This document shows positions 25,907 to 34,496 of a DNA stretch of 64,000 nt, in pieces. Numbering within the stretch: position 1 is the first letter of the stretch; every line of letters begins with the position of its first letter. The translations under genes and the position numbers were made by a program. Origin of the DNA: Streptomyces roseoviridis (GTDB lineage: Bacteria; Actinomycetota; Actinomycetes; Streptomycetales; Streptomycetaceae); NCBI RefSeq assembly GCF_039535235.1, contig NZ_BAAAWU010000001.1, forward strand, positions 3,162,001 through 3,226,000, written 5' to 3'. The notes beneath the pieces are model-generated. The model did not search any database, was not told the DNA's origin, and saw only the letters and a program-made list of their open reading frames with translations.

Positions 25907-28141
25907 ATGCTGGGATCGACTCACGGGACCTTCACGACCGACCTCCGGGCCCGCGTGGACGCCTGCGGCGAACAGCCGGACCGGACCGCCGTGCACGGTG
26001 TCGCCGCCGCCGAGGGCGACACCGACGTCAGCGGCCGGCCGCTGCACGCGCCCGTGCCCGACCTCGACCGGTTCTTCCGGCCGCGGGTCGTGGCCGTGGT
26101 CGGCGCCTCGGACGCCGAGGGGCGGCCCAACACCGGCATCACGAGGCAGTTGCTCGACTGGGCCGGGCGGGTCGGCGCACGCGTGGTGCCCGTGCACCCG
26201 ACCCGGACGAGCGTCTTCGGGATCGACTGCCTGCCCTCCGTCGACGGTCTCGGCACCCTCGGCGAGCCCGTCGACCTCGCCGTGCTCCTGGTCGCCGACC
26301 CGCTGCCCGTCATCGAGCGGCTCGCCGAGGCCGGGGTGAGGTTCGCGGTCGCCTTCGCCTCCGGCTTCGCCGAGACCGGCGAGGCCGGGGCGCGGGCCCA
26401 GGAACGGCTCGCCGCGGCCGTCGGACGGTCCGGGATGCGCCTGCTCGGCCCCAACACCAACCTCAACGCCTTCGAGCGCTTCCGGGACGACCTGGAGGGA
26501 CCGGCGGTCGCGCTGATCACCCAGTCCGGACACCAGGGCCGGCCCGTGTTCACGATGCAGGAGCTCGGCGTCCGGCTCTCCCACTGGGCGCCCACCGGCA
26601 ACGAGGCCGACCTGGAGACCGCCGACTTCCTCTCGTACTTCGCGCACCGGCCCGAGGTCGGCGCCATCGCCTGTTACGTGGAGGGCCTCAAGGACGGCCG
26701 TTCCTTCCTGCTCGCCGCCGACCAGGCCGCCCGCCGCCGGGTGCCGGTCGTCGCCGTGAAGGTGGGCCGCACCGAGGCCGGGGCGCGGATGGCCGCCTCG
26801 CACACCGGCAAGCTCACCGGCGCCGACCGGGTCGTCGACGCGGCCATGCGGCAGTTCGGGGTCATCCGGGTCGACGGGCTCGACCAGCTCCAGGACACCG
26901 CCGCCCTCCTCGCCCGCGCCCGCAGGCCGCTCGCCGAAGGCGTCGTCGTCTACTCCATATCCGGCGGCACCGGCGCCCACTTCTCCGACCTGGCGACCGC
27001 GGCGGGCCTGAAGCTGCCCACGCTGTCGGCCGCCAAGCAGGACGAACTGCACCGGTGGATCCCGGAGTACCTGAGCGTGGCCAACCCCGTCGACAACGGC
27101 GGGCACCCGGTCGGCGACTGGCGCGGCCGGAAGATCATCGACGCGATCCTCGCCGACCCGGAGGTGGGCGTGCTGATCTGCCCGATCACCGGGCCCTTCC
27201 CGCCGATGAGCGACAGACTGGCGCAGGACCTGGTGGACGCGGCCGAGCGGACGGACAAGCTGGTCTGCGTGGTGTGGGGCTCGCCGGTCGGCACCGAGGA
27301 CGCGTACCGCACGACCCTGCTCGGTTCCTCGCGGGTCGCCACCTTCCGGACCTTCGGCAACTGCATCGGCGCGGTGAAGGCGTGGCTCGACCACCACCGC
27401 TTCACCACCGGCTACCGCTCCCCCTTCGACGAGGCCCCGCGCACCCCGTCCCCGTCCCTCCGCAAGGCCCGGGCCCTGCTCCGGCCCGGCCTGCGGCTGA
27501 GCGAGCACGCGGCGAAGCAGCTGCTGCGGGCGTACGGGATACGGGTGCCCCGCGAGCAGCTGGTGACCAGCGCCGCCGCGGCCGTACGGGCGGCGGGCCT
27601 GGTGGGCTACCCCGTCGTGATGAAGGCGTCGGGCGCCCGGCTCGCGCACAAGACGGAGCTGGGGCTCGTGAAGGTCGGACTGACGTCCGCGAGCCAGATC
27701 CGGGACGCCTACCGGGAGTTGACGGACATCGCCCGCTACGAGGACGTCGACCTGGACGGCGTCCTGGTGTGCCAGATGGTGGGGCGGGGGGTCGAGATGG
27801 TGGTGGGCGTGACGCACGACTCCCTGTTCGGGCCGACGGTGACGGTGGGGCTCGGCGGGGTCCTGGTGGAGGTCCTGGACGACACGGCCGTGCGGGTGCC
27901 GCCGTTCGGGGAGCGACAGGCCCGGGACATGCTGGGCGAACTGCGCGGGCGGGCGCTGCTCGACGGGGTGCGGGGAGCTCCGGCGGCGGACGTGGACGCG
28001 CTGGTGGAGGTCGTGCTGCGGGTGCAGCGCATGGCCCTGGAACTCGACGGGGACCTCTCCGAGCTGGACATCAATCCGCTGATGGTGCTGCCGCGGGGGC
28101 AGGGGGCGGTGGCCCTGGACGCGCTCGCGGTGTGCCGGTAG
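25907..28141 (+). CDS. Acetate-CoA ligase family (NDP-forming) acyl-CoA synthetase
   Basis: A 744-residue fused alpha/beta-type acyl-CoA synthetase. It has an N-terminal CoA-binding domain (FFRPRVVAVVGASDAEGRP), succinyl-CoA-ligase-like domains with ITQSGHQGRPVFTMQEL and SGGTGAHFSDLATAAG, and a C-terminal ATP-grasp domain beginning LSEHAAKQLLRAYGI with YPVVMKASG. Conserved His in ASHTGKLTGAD may belong to the phospho-relay. These enzymes activate short or branched acids to CoA thioesters with ATP or ADP exchange. It lies 13 bp upstream of an enoyl-CoA hydratase gene in one operon behind a double operator. Confidence 0.9.
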   Translation: MLGSTHGTFTTDLRARVDACGEQPDRTAVHGVAAAEGDTDVSGRPLHAPVPDLDRFFRPRVVAVVGASDAEGRPNTGITRQLLDWAGRVGARVVPVHPTRTSVFGIDCLPSVDGLGTLGEPVDLAVLLVADPLPVIERLAEAGVRFAVAFASGFAETGEAGARAQERLAAAVGRSGMRLLGPNTNLNAFERFRDDLEGPAVALITQSGHQGRPVFTMQELGVRLSHWAPTGNEADLETADFLSYFAHRPEVGAIACYVEGLKDGRSFLLAADQAARRRVPVVAVKVGRTEAGARMAASHTGKLTGADRVVDAAMRQFGVIRVDGLDQLQDTAALLARARRPLAEGVVVYSISGGTGAHFSDLATAAGLKLPTLSAAKQDELHRWIPEYLSVANPVDNGGHPVGDWRGRKIIDAILADPEVGVLICPITGPFPPMSDRLAQDLVDAAERTDKLVCVVWGSPVGTEDAYRTTLLGSSRVATFRTFGNCIGAVKAWLDHHRFTTGYRSPFDEAPRTPSPSLRKARALLRPGLRLSEHAAKQLLRAYGIRVPREQLVTSAAAAVRAAGLVGYPVVMKASGARLAHKTELGLVKVGLTSASQIRDAYRELTDIARYEDVDLDGVLVCQMVGRGVEMVVGVTHDSLFGPTVTVGLGGVLVEVLDDTAVRVPPFGERQARDMLGELRGRALLDGVRGAPAADVDALVEVVLRVQRMALELDGDLSELDINPLMVLPRGQGAVALDALAVCR

Positions 28142-28154
28142 ACGAGGAGTTGCC

Positions 28155-28946
28155 GTGCCGGACGTCCTGCACGCCGTGGAGAACGGCGTCTCGTGGATCA
28201 CGCTCAACCGCCCGGAGGCGATGAACGCGGTCACCTGGGAGCAGCGGGAGCGGATCGTCGCCCTGCTGGACGACGCCTCGGCCGACCCGGGGGTGCGGGC
28301 GGTGGTCCTGACCGCCACGGGGCGGGGCTTCTGCGCGGGGGCGGACCTGCGCGGGGGGCCGTCCGTCTCGGCGGAGGACCGGGTCACGGGGGACGTGGCC
28401 CGGATGATCCGGCGGGGCGCGCAGCGCTTCGTCGGGGCCGTACTGGACTGCGAGAAGCCGGTGATCGCGGCGGTGAACGGGACGGCCGCCGGGATCGGGG
28501 CGCACCTGGCGTTCGCGTGCGACCTGGTGCTGGCGGCGGAGTCGGCGCGGTTCGTGGAGGTGTTCGTGCGGCGCGGGATCGTGCCGGACGGTGGCGGGGC
28601 GTATCTGCTGCCGCGGCTGGTGGGGCCGCAGCGGGCGAAGGAGCTGATGTTCTTCGGTGACGCGCTGCCGGCGGCCGAGGCGCGGGCGATGGGCCTGGTG
28701 AACCGGGTCGTCCCGGCCGAGGACCTGGAGAAGACGGCCCGCGCCTGGGCCGACCGCCTCGCCCAGGGCCCCACCCGCGCCCTCGCCCTCACCAAGCAGC
28801 TGGTCAACGCCTCCCTGGACGCGGACCGGACGGCCGCGTTCGTGGCGGAGGCGGCGGCGCAGGAGATCTGCATGACGACGCGGGACGCGCGGGAGGGCGT
28901 GGCGGCGTTCGTGGAGCGGCGGGCGGCGGAGTTCGAGGGACGGTAG
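28155..28946 (+). CDS. Enoyl-CoA hydratase/isomerase
   Basis: A 263-residue crotonase-fold enzyme. It carries the N-terminal ITLNRPEAMNAVTWEQR, oxyanion-hole segment GRGFCAGADLRGG, second oxyanion loop AVNGTAAGIGAHLAFACDL, and RGIVPDGGGAYLLPRLVG. The Asp in PDGGG replaces the second catalytic Glu of classical hydratases, as in many crotonase relatives, so isomerase or other activity is possible. The start is GTG at 28155 with GAGGAG upstream, 13 bp after the acyl-CoA synthetase. A 24-bp tandem repeat begins at its stop. Confidence 0.9.
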   Translation: MPDVLHAVENGVSWITLNRPEAMNAVTWEQRERIVALLDDASADPGVRAVVLTATGRGFCAGADLRGGPSVSAEDRVTGDVARMIRRGAQRFVGAVLDCEKPVIAAVNGTAAGIGAHLAFACDLVLAAESARFVEVFVRRGIVPDGGGAYLLPRLVGPQRAKELMFFGDALPAAEARAMGLVNRVVPAEDLEKTARAWADRLAQGPTRALALTKQLVNASLDADRTAAFVAEAAAQEICMTTRDAREGVAAFVERRAAEFEGR

Positions 28947-29010
28947 GGGGTTCGGGGGACGGCAGGACCGGGGGTTCGGGGGACGGCAGGGCCGGGGGTT
29001 CGGGGGCTTC
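28946..29010. repeat. 24-bp tandem repeat, 2.7 copies
   Basis: GGGGGTTCGGGGGACGGCAG plus ACC or GCC is repeated at 28946-28969 and 28970-28993, with a partial third copy to 29010. It fills the gap between the enoyl-CoA hydratase stop and the operator at 29015. Confidence 0.8.
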
Positions 29011-29014
29011 TCAT

Positions 29015-29029
29015 CTGACGGGCCGTCAG
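29015..29029. promoter_or_regulatory. CTGAC-N5-GTCAG operator, flavin reductase
   Basis: CTGACGGGCCGTCAG is a full palindrome around a single central G, 17 bp before the flavin reductase start. It is the best-formed member of the shared operator family. Confidence 0.7.
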
Positions 29030-29045
29030 CTTCAATGGGGTGGTG

Positions 29046-29654
29046 ATGGGACACGCTGGGATGGCGGCCACCGCCGTCCGATACCTCAGGTCGGCCGGTG
29101 CGGTCGTGGGCGCCGGCACGGCCGCGGACGCCCTTCCCCGGCCCGCGTTGCGGGCGGTACGGGAGGACGAACGGCTGCCGGTCGATCCCGCCGCGTTCCG
29201 GCGCGTGCTCGGGAACTTCGCGAGCGGGGTCACGATCGTCACCGCCCTCGACGGGGACGGCCCGGCGGGCTTCGCCTGCCAGTCCTTCGCCTCGCTCTCC
29301 CTCGACCCGCCGCTGGTCGTCTTCATGGTGGCCCGTACGTCGACCACCTGGCCCCGGATCGCCCGCGCGGGCCTGTTCTGCGTGAACGTCCTGGGAGCGG
29401 AGCAGGCCGCCCTGTGCCGGGCCTTCGCGGTGAGCGGGGCCGACAAGTTCGCCGGCGTGACCTGGACCCCGGCCCCGGCCACCGGCTCCCCCCGCCTCCC
29501 GGACGCCCCCGCCTGGATCGACTGCACCATCACCACGGTCCACACGGGCGGCGACCACCTGATCGTGGTGGGCCGCGTGGAGGCCCTGGGCGCCACGGAG
29601 GCCGGGGAGCCGTTGCTGTTCCACCGGGGGCGGTTCGGGCGGTTCGCGGGCTAG
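29046..29654 (+). CDS. Flavin reductase family protein
   Basis: A 202-residue FMN-binding split-barrel protein of the HpaC/flavin-reductase-like family. The core spans about residues 45-200, with LGNFASGVTIVTALDGDGPA, FACQSFASLSLDPPLVVFMV and HLIVVGRVEAL. It would supply reduced flavin to a two-component monooxygenase or act on its own; none is adjacent, though a flavin monooxygenase lies at 23282. The N-terminal 40 residues are an unusual Ala-rich extension. Start codons at 29040, 29046 and 29061 are all possible, and none has a good ribosome site. Confidence 0.85.
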   Translation: MGHAGMAATAVRYLRSAGAVVGAGTAADALPRPALRAVREDERLPVDPAAFRRVLGNFASGVTIVTALDGDGPAGFACQSFASLSLDPPLVVFMVARTSTTWPRIARAGLFCVNVLGAEQAALCRAFAVSGADKFAGVTWTPAPATGSPRLPDAPAWIDCTITTVHTGGDHLIVVGRVEALGATEAGEPLLFHRGRFGRFAG

Positions 29655-29869
29655 CGCCCGGACCGCCACCGGAGTGACCGCGTGCGGGCGCCGCTCGTTC
29701 GGGTGGCTCCGGGCGCGGCCCCGCCTCAAGACGCGGCAGCGGGAGCCGGCCGAGATCGAGCGTGCCCTGCCGGCTGGGGGCCGTTGCGTCGCCCAGGAAC
29801 ACACCGTCGACGAGGAGTGGCCCGGTGACCGGCCGCGCAGGCCGGGCCCGCTCGCGGGAGGACGCGCCG

Positions 29870-30007
29870 CGCGGTCCCGAGGCCGCTACCGCGTACGAGG
29901 CGGCTCGGATCCGGTTCGAACCGGGCCGCTCCGTACGAGAGCGGCGGGAGGAGCCGGGCATGCGCCGGCACGTCGGGGTCGAGCCGATGGACCGAGCCGC
30001 CGGCTGA
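29870..30007 (+). pseudogene. Remnant of an XRE-type regulator N-terminus
   Basis: In one frame near 29894-29963 the translation AYEAARIRFEPGRSVRERREEPG closely resembles the AYEAARIRFELGxAVRxRREELG helix that precedes the helix-turn-helix in many actinobacterial XRE antitoxins. The expected helix-turn-helix does not follow. The rest of the 398-bp gap (29655-30052) has no gene I can support. This suggests a decayed antitoxin-type gene; coincidence is possible. Confidence 0.3.
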
Positions 30008-30052
30008 CCGAGCCGCCGTCACCCGTTCGTTCCGGCGGATCGAGGGCCGGGG

Positions 30053-30586
30053 TCAGCCCTCGATGACGCCCGCCCACAGTCCGACGCCGCCGAGCCCGAA
30101 GGCCGTGAGGACCACGAGGGTCCCCCACAGGAGCACCGTGACGAAGGAGCCCCGCCGCGCGCGCCGCGCCACGACCGCGGCCGCCGCCAGGCACACCCAT
30201 GCCACCAGCCAGCCCCGCCACCCGCCGAACGGCCACAGGATCGCGCCCGCGGCCCCCGTCAGGAGCACCTGCCACCCGAGCGCCGGTCCCCCGACGCGCC
30301 GTCCGGCGCCCTCCGCGAGCAGTACCGCCGGCGCCACCAGCGCCGCCGACGCCAGGGCCGCCGCGACCAGCACGAACACGGCGAAGAACGGCATGAACAG
30401 CAGGGTCCACGCACTGACCGCCTCCTCGCCGGGCTCGGGCTCCCGGGTTTCCCCGAACACCAAACCCAGCACCAGCGCGAACGCGGCCTCCAGGAACAGC
30501 ACGAGCATCGACACCGTCACCATCCGCCGGAAGGTGCGCCCCTCCGCCCCGGCCCCGCCGCCACCCACCAGTTTTTCTGAACGCAT
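30053..30586 (-). CDS. Putative integral membrane protein
   Basis: A 177-residue protein with about five hydrophobic segments: VTVSMLVLFLEAAFALVLGL, LLFMPFFAVFVLVAAALASA, VLLTGAAGAILWPFGG, LVAWVCLAAAAVVA, and LLWGTLVVLTAFGLGGVGLW. The N-terminus is Gly-rich. I do not recognise the family, and no motif hints at transport or enzymatic function. It follows, on the same strand, a gap from an MFS gene and is not clearly in an operon. Confidence 0.7.
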   Translation of the reverse strand: MRSEKLVGGGGAGAEGRTFRRMVTVSMLVLFLEAAFALVLGLVFGETREPEPGEEAVSAWTLLFMPFFAVFVLVAAALASAALVAPAVLLAEGAGRRVGGPALGWQVLLTGAAGAILWPFGGWRGWLVAWVCLAAAAVVARRARRGSFVTVLLWGTLVVLTAFGLGGVGLWAGVIEG

Positions 30587-30661
30587 TCAAATCCCCTCCC
30601 GGCCCGCATCCTCCTCCATGCGGACCAGGGCCGTGCACCCGGGGTGCCCTACGGGGTGGGG

Positions 30662-31978
30662 TCAGGTCGCCGGCAGGGCCCGGGGGGCGCTCGGGCGCCT
30701 GATGACCAGGGCCATCAGGGCCGCCGCCGCGCAGAGGGCGCCCGAGGCGTACCAGACGGGGTCGTAGGAGCGGAAGACGTCGCGGGCGACGCCGCCCGCG
30801 AAGGCGACGACGGCGGCGCCGACCTGGTGGGAGGCGAGGACCCAGCCGAAGACGATGGCGCTGTCCTCGCCGAAGTGCTCGCGGCACAGGGCGATGGTCG
30901 GCGGCACCGTGGCGACCCAGTCGAGGCCGTAGAAGACGATGAAGAAGAGCATCGGCGGGTGCACCGCCGGGGCCAGCAGCATCGGCAGGAACAGCAGCGA
31001 GATCCCCCGCAGCGCGTAGTAGACGGCGAGCAGGCGGCGGGTCTCGAAGCGGTCGGTGAACCAGCCGGAGGCGATCGTGCCGACGACGTCGAAGACGCCG
31101 ATCACGGCGAGCAGCCCGGCCGCTGCCGTGACCGGCATGCCGTGGTCGTGCGCGGCGGGGACGAAGTGGGTCTTGACCAGGCCGTTCGTGGAGGCGCCGC
31201 AGATCGCGAAGGTGCCGGCGAGCAGCCAGAACGGACCCGTGCGGGCGGCCTTGAACAGGACGGTCACGGCCCGGCGGGCGGCGCCCGGCACCGGTGCGGG
31301 CTTCTCGGCGTACTCACCGCCGTACGGGGCGAGCCGCACGTCCGCCGGGTGGTCGCGCAGCAGCAGCCACACGAACGGCACGACGGCGAGCGCGGACAGC
31401 GCGACGGTGACGGCGGCGGGGCGCCAGCCTTGGTGCTCGACCAGCCAGGACAGGAGGGGCAGGAAGACCAGCTGCCCCGAGGCCCCGGCCGCGGTCAGGA
31501 TGCCGGTGACCAGGCCGCGCCGGGCGACGAACCAGCGGTTGGTGACGGTCGCGGCGAAGGCGAGGGCCATGGAGCCGCTGCCGAGACCGACGAGGACGCC
31601 CCAGTAGAGGACGAGCTGCCAGGCGGCCGTCATCCCCACGGTGAGCAGTGAGCCCAGCGCGATGACCGACAGCGCCACCGCGACGACCCGGCGGATGCCG
31701 AAACGGTCCATCAGCGAGGCGGCGAACGGCGCCGTCAGGCCGTACAGCGCGAGGTTCACCGACACCGCGAAGCCGATCGTGCCGCGCGTCCAGCGGAACT
31801 CCGAGTGCAGCGGCTCGATGAGCAGGCCCGGCAGCGAGGCGAAGGCGGCCGCGCCGATGATCGTGACGAAGGTGACGGCCGCGACGAACCACGCGCGGTG
31901 GATGCGCGGAGGGCGCGGCCGGTACGAGACGGGGGCGGGGGCCGGGGGCGGGGTTGTCTGGGTCACGTCACCCAGCAT
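30662..31978 (-). CDS. MFS transporter (monocarboxylate/OFA-like)
   Basis: A 438-residue major facilitator with about 12 transmembrane helices. It has SLMDRFGIRRVVAV at the loop 2-3 position and ASGWFTDRFETRRLLAVYY in the second half, the two MFS motif-A-like loops. The overall look (N-terminal VTIIGAAAFASLPGLL, C-terminal YGLDWVATVPPTIALCREHFG) resembles the monocarboxylate/oxalate-formate antiporter branch. The substrate is unknown; given nearby acyl-CoA genes an organic acid is possible. The start is ATG at 31978, or GTG at 31966. Confidence 0.85.
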   Translation of the reverse strand: MLGDVTQTTPPPAPAPVSYRPRPPRIHRAWFVAAVTFVTIIGAAAFASLPGLLIEPLHSEFRWTRGTIGFAVSVNLALYGLTAPFAASLMDRFGIRRVVAVALSVIALGSLLTVGMTAAWQLVLYWGVLVGLGSGSMALAFAATVTNRWFVARRGLVTGILTAAGASGQLVFLPLLSWLVEHQGWRPAAVTVALSALAVVPFVWLLLRDHPADVRLAPYGGEYAEKPAPVPGAARRAVTVLFKAARTGPFWLLAGTFAICGASTNGLVKTHFVPAAHDHGMPVTAAAGLLAVIGVFDVVGTIASGWFTDRFETRRLLAVYYALRGISLLFLPMLLAPAVHPPMLFFIVFYGLDWVATVPPTIALCREHFGEDSAIVFGWVLASHQVGAAVVAFAGGVARDVFRSYDPVWYASGALCAAAALMALVIRRPSAPRALPAT

Positions 31979-32039
31979 CGAGCCGGGGACCGTGGCCGAC
32001 CATTGGCCCGGATGACAGCTTTCCAACAGATCGGGCCAT

Positions 32040-32130
32040 CGGCACCCGGCCCGCCGCACCGGCCCACCACCCCGCCGGCCACACCGGCCCGCCACACCGC
32101 CAGGCGCACCGGCCCGCCACCCGGCCCGCG
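32040..32130. repeat. Degenerate CACCGGCCCGCCA repeats
   Basis: Between two MFS genes the sequence repeats a CACCGGCCCxCCAC unit about four times with drift (32040-32130). I see no coding or hairpin role. Confidence 0.4.
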
Positions 32131-32134
32131 CTCC

Positions 32135-33445
32135 TCACACCCGCGGCAGCGTCCTGATCGGCCGCACGAGAAGCAGCGCGACCACCACCAGGACCGCGAT
32201 CCCCGCCCCCGCGAGCAGCACCTCCTCCGTGCCGAGGACCGCCGCCACCGGCCCGGACAGGCTGCGCCCCACGCCCATCATCAGCAGGGATCCGGCCACG
32301 TCGTAGGCGTGCATGCGGTTCAGGGCGTCCTGCGGCACGTGGGTCTGCACCGCCGTCGACCACATCACCAGCCAGAAGGCGAAGGCCGCGCCGCCGACGA
32401 ACTGGCCCGCGTGCAGCAGCGGCACCGGCGCGCCCGCGCCGAGCAGCAGCAGGTTCACCGGCAGCCCGAGCAGGGCGACCGCCCCGGCGGCCAGCGGGCG
32501 GACCGGCCGCAGGCGCAGCGCGAGGAGGCCGCCGACCGCGCTTCCGGCCCCGCCCGCGGCCATCAGCACGCCGTAGGTGGCCGAGCCGTGCTCGCCGGTC
32601 ACCAGGTTCGCGGTCAACGGCACCATCGGTCCGGCGACGGTCAGCCCGTACACCGTCCAGATGGCGATGACGCCCCACAGCCAGCTCCGCGACCGGAACT
32701 CCCGCCACCCGAGGGCCATTTCCGAGCCGAGCGAGCCGCGGCCTGCCCCGTCCGAGGGAAGGGGTGCAAGCCGCATCAGCGTGAAGCAGACGGCGCTGAC
32801 GGCGAAGGTGGCCGCGTTGACGGCGAAGGCGGCGCCCGCGTTCCACAGGGCGACGAGCAGACCGGCGAGCGCCGGGCCCGCCATCGTCATGAGGGCCTCG
32901 ACGACCCGCAGGACCGCGTTGGCCCGCTGCACGTCGGGGGCGATCCGCGGGATCGTGGAGGCGACGCCCGGCTGGAACAGGGCCGCGCCGACACCGGCGA
33001 CGGTGGACAGCGCGTACACGGCCCACAGCGGCGGGCTGCCGAGCGCGAAGGTGACCCCGAGGAGCACGGCGCCGGGCAGCCGGAGCAGATCGGCGAGGAT
33101 CATCATGCGGCGGGCCGTGAAGCGGTCGGCGAGGACGCCGCCGAAGAGGACGAAGACGGCGAAGGCGGCCGTCCACAGCCCGAGCGCGTAGCCGACGGCC
33201 GAGCCGGGGTGGCCGGCGCCGAGGAGGCCGGCGGCGAAGGCGACCGGGACCATGCCCTCGCCGAGGACGGCGACCGCGCGGGCGACGAAGAAGAGCCGGA
33301 AGTTACGGTTCCAGAGCGCGGCGGGTGCGGGCGGGCCGGTCCGGACGGCAACCCCGCCGGGCTCTGCCGGCACGGGGCCCGGTCCGGATCCGGCCGGCGC
33401 GGGAATCCGTTCGCCGGCCTCAGACTTGTACGTGTTGTCCGTCAC
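32135..33445 (-). CDS. MFS transporter (EntS-like drug/siderophore exporter)
   Basis: A 436-residue 12-helix major facilitator. It has RNFRLFFVARAVAVLGEGMV at the first helix and the motif-A loop LADRFTARRMMILADLL. The arrangement and TALTG-free core match the enterobactin-exporter / MFS_3 branch of putative drug efflux proteins. The start is GTG at 33445. It is divergent from a GlxA-type regulator 61 bp away, and a GntR/DasR-like palindrome lies between them. That regulator probably controls this exporter. Confidence 0.87.
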   Translation of the reverse strand: MTDNTYKSEAGERIPAPAGSGPGPVPAEPGGVAVRTGPPAPAALWNRNFRLFFVARAVAVLGEGMVPVAFAAGLLGAGHPGSAVGYALGLWTAAFAVFVLFGGVLADRFTARRMMILADLLRLPGAVLLGVTFALGSPPLWAVYALSTVAGVGAALFQPGVASTIPRIAPDVQRANAVLRVVEALMTMAGPALAGLLVALWNAGAAFAVNAATFAVSAVCFTLMRLAPLPSDGAGRGSLGSEMALGWREFRSRSWLWGVIAIWTVYGLTVAGPMVPLTANLVTGEHGSATYGVLMAAGGAGSAVGGLLALRLRPVRPLAAGAVALLGLPVNLLLLGAGAPVPLLHAGQFVGGAAFAFWLVMWSTAVQTHVPQDALNRMHAYDVAGSLLMMGVGRSLSGPVAAVLGTEEVLLAGAGIAVLVVVALLLVRPIRTLPRV

Positions 33446-33467
33446 GAAGAGACACAGGTACCAGCCT

Positions 33468-33481
33468 GTGGTCTAAACCAC
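33468..33481. promoter_or_regulatory. DasR/GntR-like palindrome TGGTCTAAACCA
   Basis: GTGGTCTAAACCAC is a near-perfect palindrome in the 61-bp divergent promoter between the EntS-like exporter and the GlxA regulator. Its core differs by one base from the TGGTCTAGACCA core of the Streptomyces DasR site. Binding is inferred from pattern; another GntR protein could use it. Confidence 0.5.
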
Positions 33482-33506
33482 CACTGCTTTATGGAGGGAG
33501 TACGCC

Positions 33507-34496
33507 GTGCCGCCACCGCACCGGCCCCATCGCGTCGCCGTCCTCGCCCTGCCCGGCCTGCTCCCCTTCGAACTGGGCATCCCGCACCGGATCTTCGGCC
33601 GCGCCAAGGACCCCGGGGGCCGGCCGCTGTACGAGACCGTGACCTGCGCGCCGGTCGTCGGACCGGTCCGGACCGACGCCGACTTCGCCATCCACGTCGA
33701 GCACGGACCGGAGGCCCTCGCGACCGCCGACACCGTCGTGGTGCCCGCCTCCTACGAGCTGGGCCCGGTCTACGAGGAGGGCAGGCTCACCGAACCGCTG
33801 GCCTCGGCCCTCGCCCGCATACGGCCGGGGACGCGGCTGGTGTCCATCTGCACCGGCGGATACGTGCTGGCCGCGGCCGGCTACCTGGACGGACGGCCCG
33901 CCACCACCCACTGGGCCTCCGCCGACCACTTCCAGCGGCTCTTCCCGCGGGTGCGGGTGGACGCCGACGTGCTGTTCGTGGACGACGGGGACGTGCTGAC
34001 CTCCGCCGGCGTGGCCGCCGGGATCGACCTGTGCCTGCACATCGTCCGCCGCGACCACGGCACGGCCGTGGCCAACGAGGTGGCCCGGCGCACCGTCGTG
34101 CCCCCGTACCGGGACGGCGGCCAGGCCCAGTACGTCGAGCGCCCGGTGCCCGATCCGGCGGTCTCCACCACGACGGCGGCCCGCGCGTGGGCGCTCGCCC
34201 ACCTCCACGAGCCGATCCGTCTGCGGGACCTGGCGGTACGGGAGTCGATGAGCGTGCGGACCTTCACCCGCCGGTTCCGCGACGAGGTCGGCACAAGCCC
34301 CGGCCAGTGGCTCACCCAGCAGCGGGTGGAACGGGCCCGGCACCTCCTGGAGACCACCGACCTGCCCGTCGACCAGGTCGCGCACGACTCCGGCTTCGGC
34401 ACCGCCCAGTCGCTGCGGGTGCACCTCCAGGGCGCGATCGGGGTGACCCCGACCGCCTACCGGCGCACCTTCCGCGCGGCCGGCTCCCCGGCCTGA
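33507..34496 (+). CDS. GlxA-family transcriptional regulator (DJ-1/PfpI + AraC)
   Basis: A 329-residue paralogue of the GlxA regulator at 2435. The DJ-1/PfpI-like domain spans about residues 8-190, with the elbow RLVSICTGGYVLAAAGYL. The AraC double helix-turn-helix covers about 220-320 (SVRTFTRRFRDEVGTSPGQW, then SGFGTAQSLRVHL). The start is GTG at 33507 with GGAGGGAG upstream. It is divergent from the exporter at 32135. Its last 40 bp overlap the convergent MFS gene. Confidence 0.9.
   Translation: MPPPHRPHRVAVLALPGLLPFELGIPHRIFGRAKDPGGRPLYETVTCAPVVGPVRTDADFAIHVEHGPEALATADTVVVPASYELGPVYEEGRLTEPLASALARIRPGTRLVSICTGGYVLAAAGYLDGRPATTHWASADHFQRLFPRVRVDADVLFVDDGDVLTSAGVAAGIDLCLHIVRRDHGTAVANEVARRTVVPPYRDGGQAQYVERPVPDPAVSTTTAARAWALAHLHEPIRLRDLAVRESMSVRTFTRRFRDEVGTSPGQWLTQQRVERARHLLETTDLPVDQVAHDSGFGTAQSLRVHLQGAIGVTPTAYRRTFRAAGSPA

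Noticed and set aside
25850..29596. Very long minus-strand open frame of about 1250 codons
   Set aside because: Low-complexity shadow of three well-motifed plus-strand genes.
29911..29920. GGTTCGAACC, resembling a tRNA T-arm
   Set aside because: No acceptor stem, anticodon arm or D-arm fits around it.
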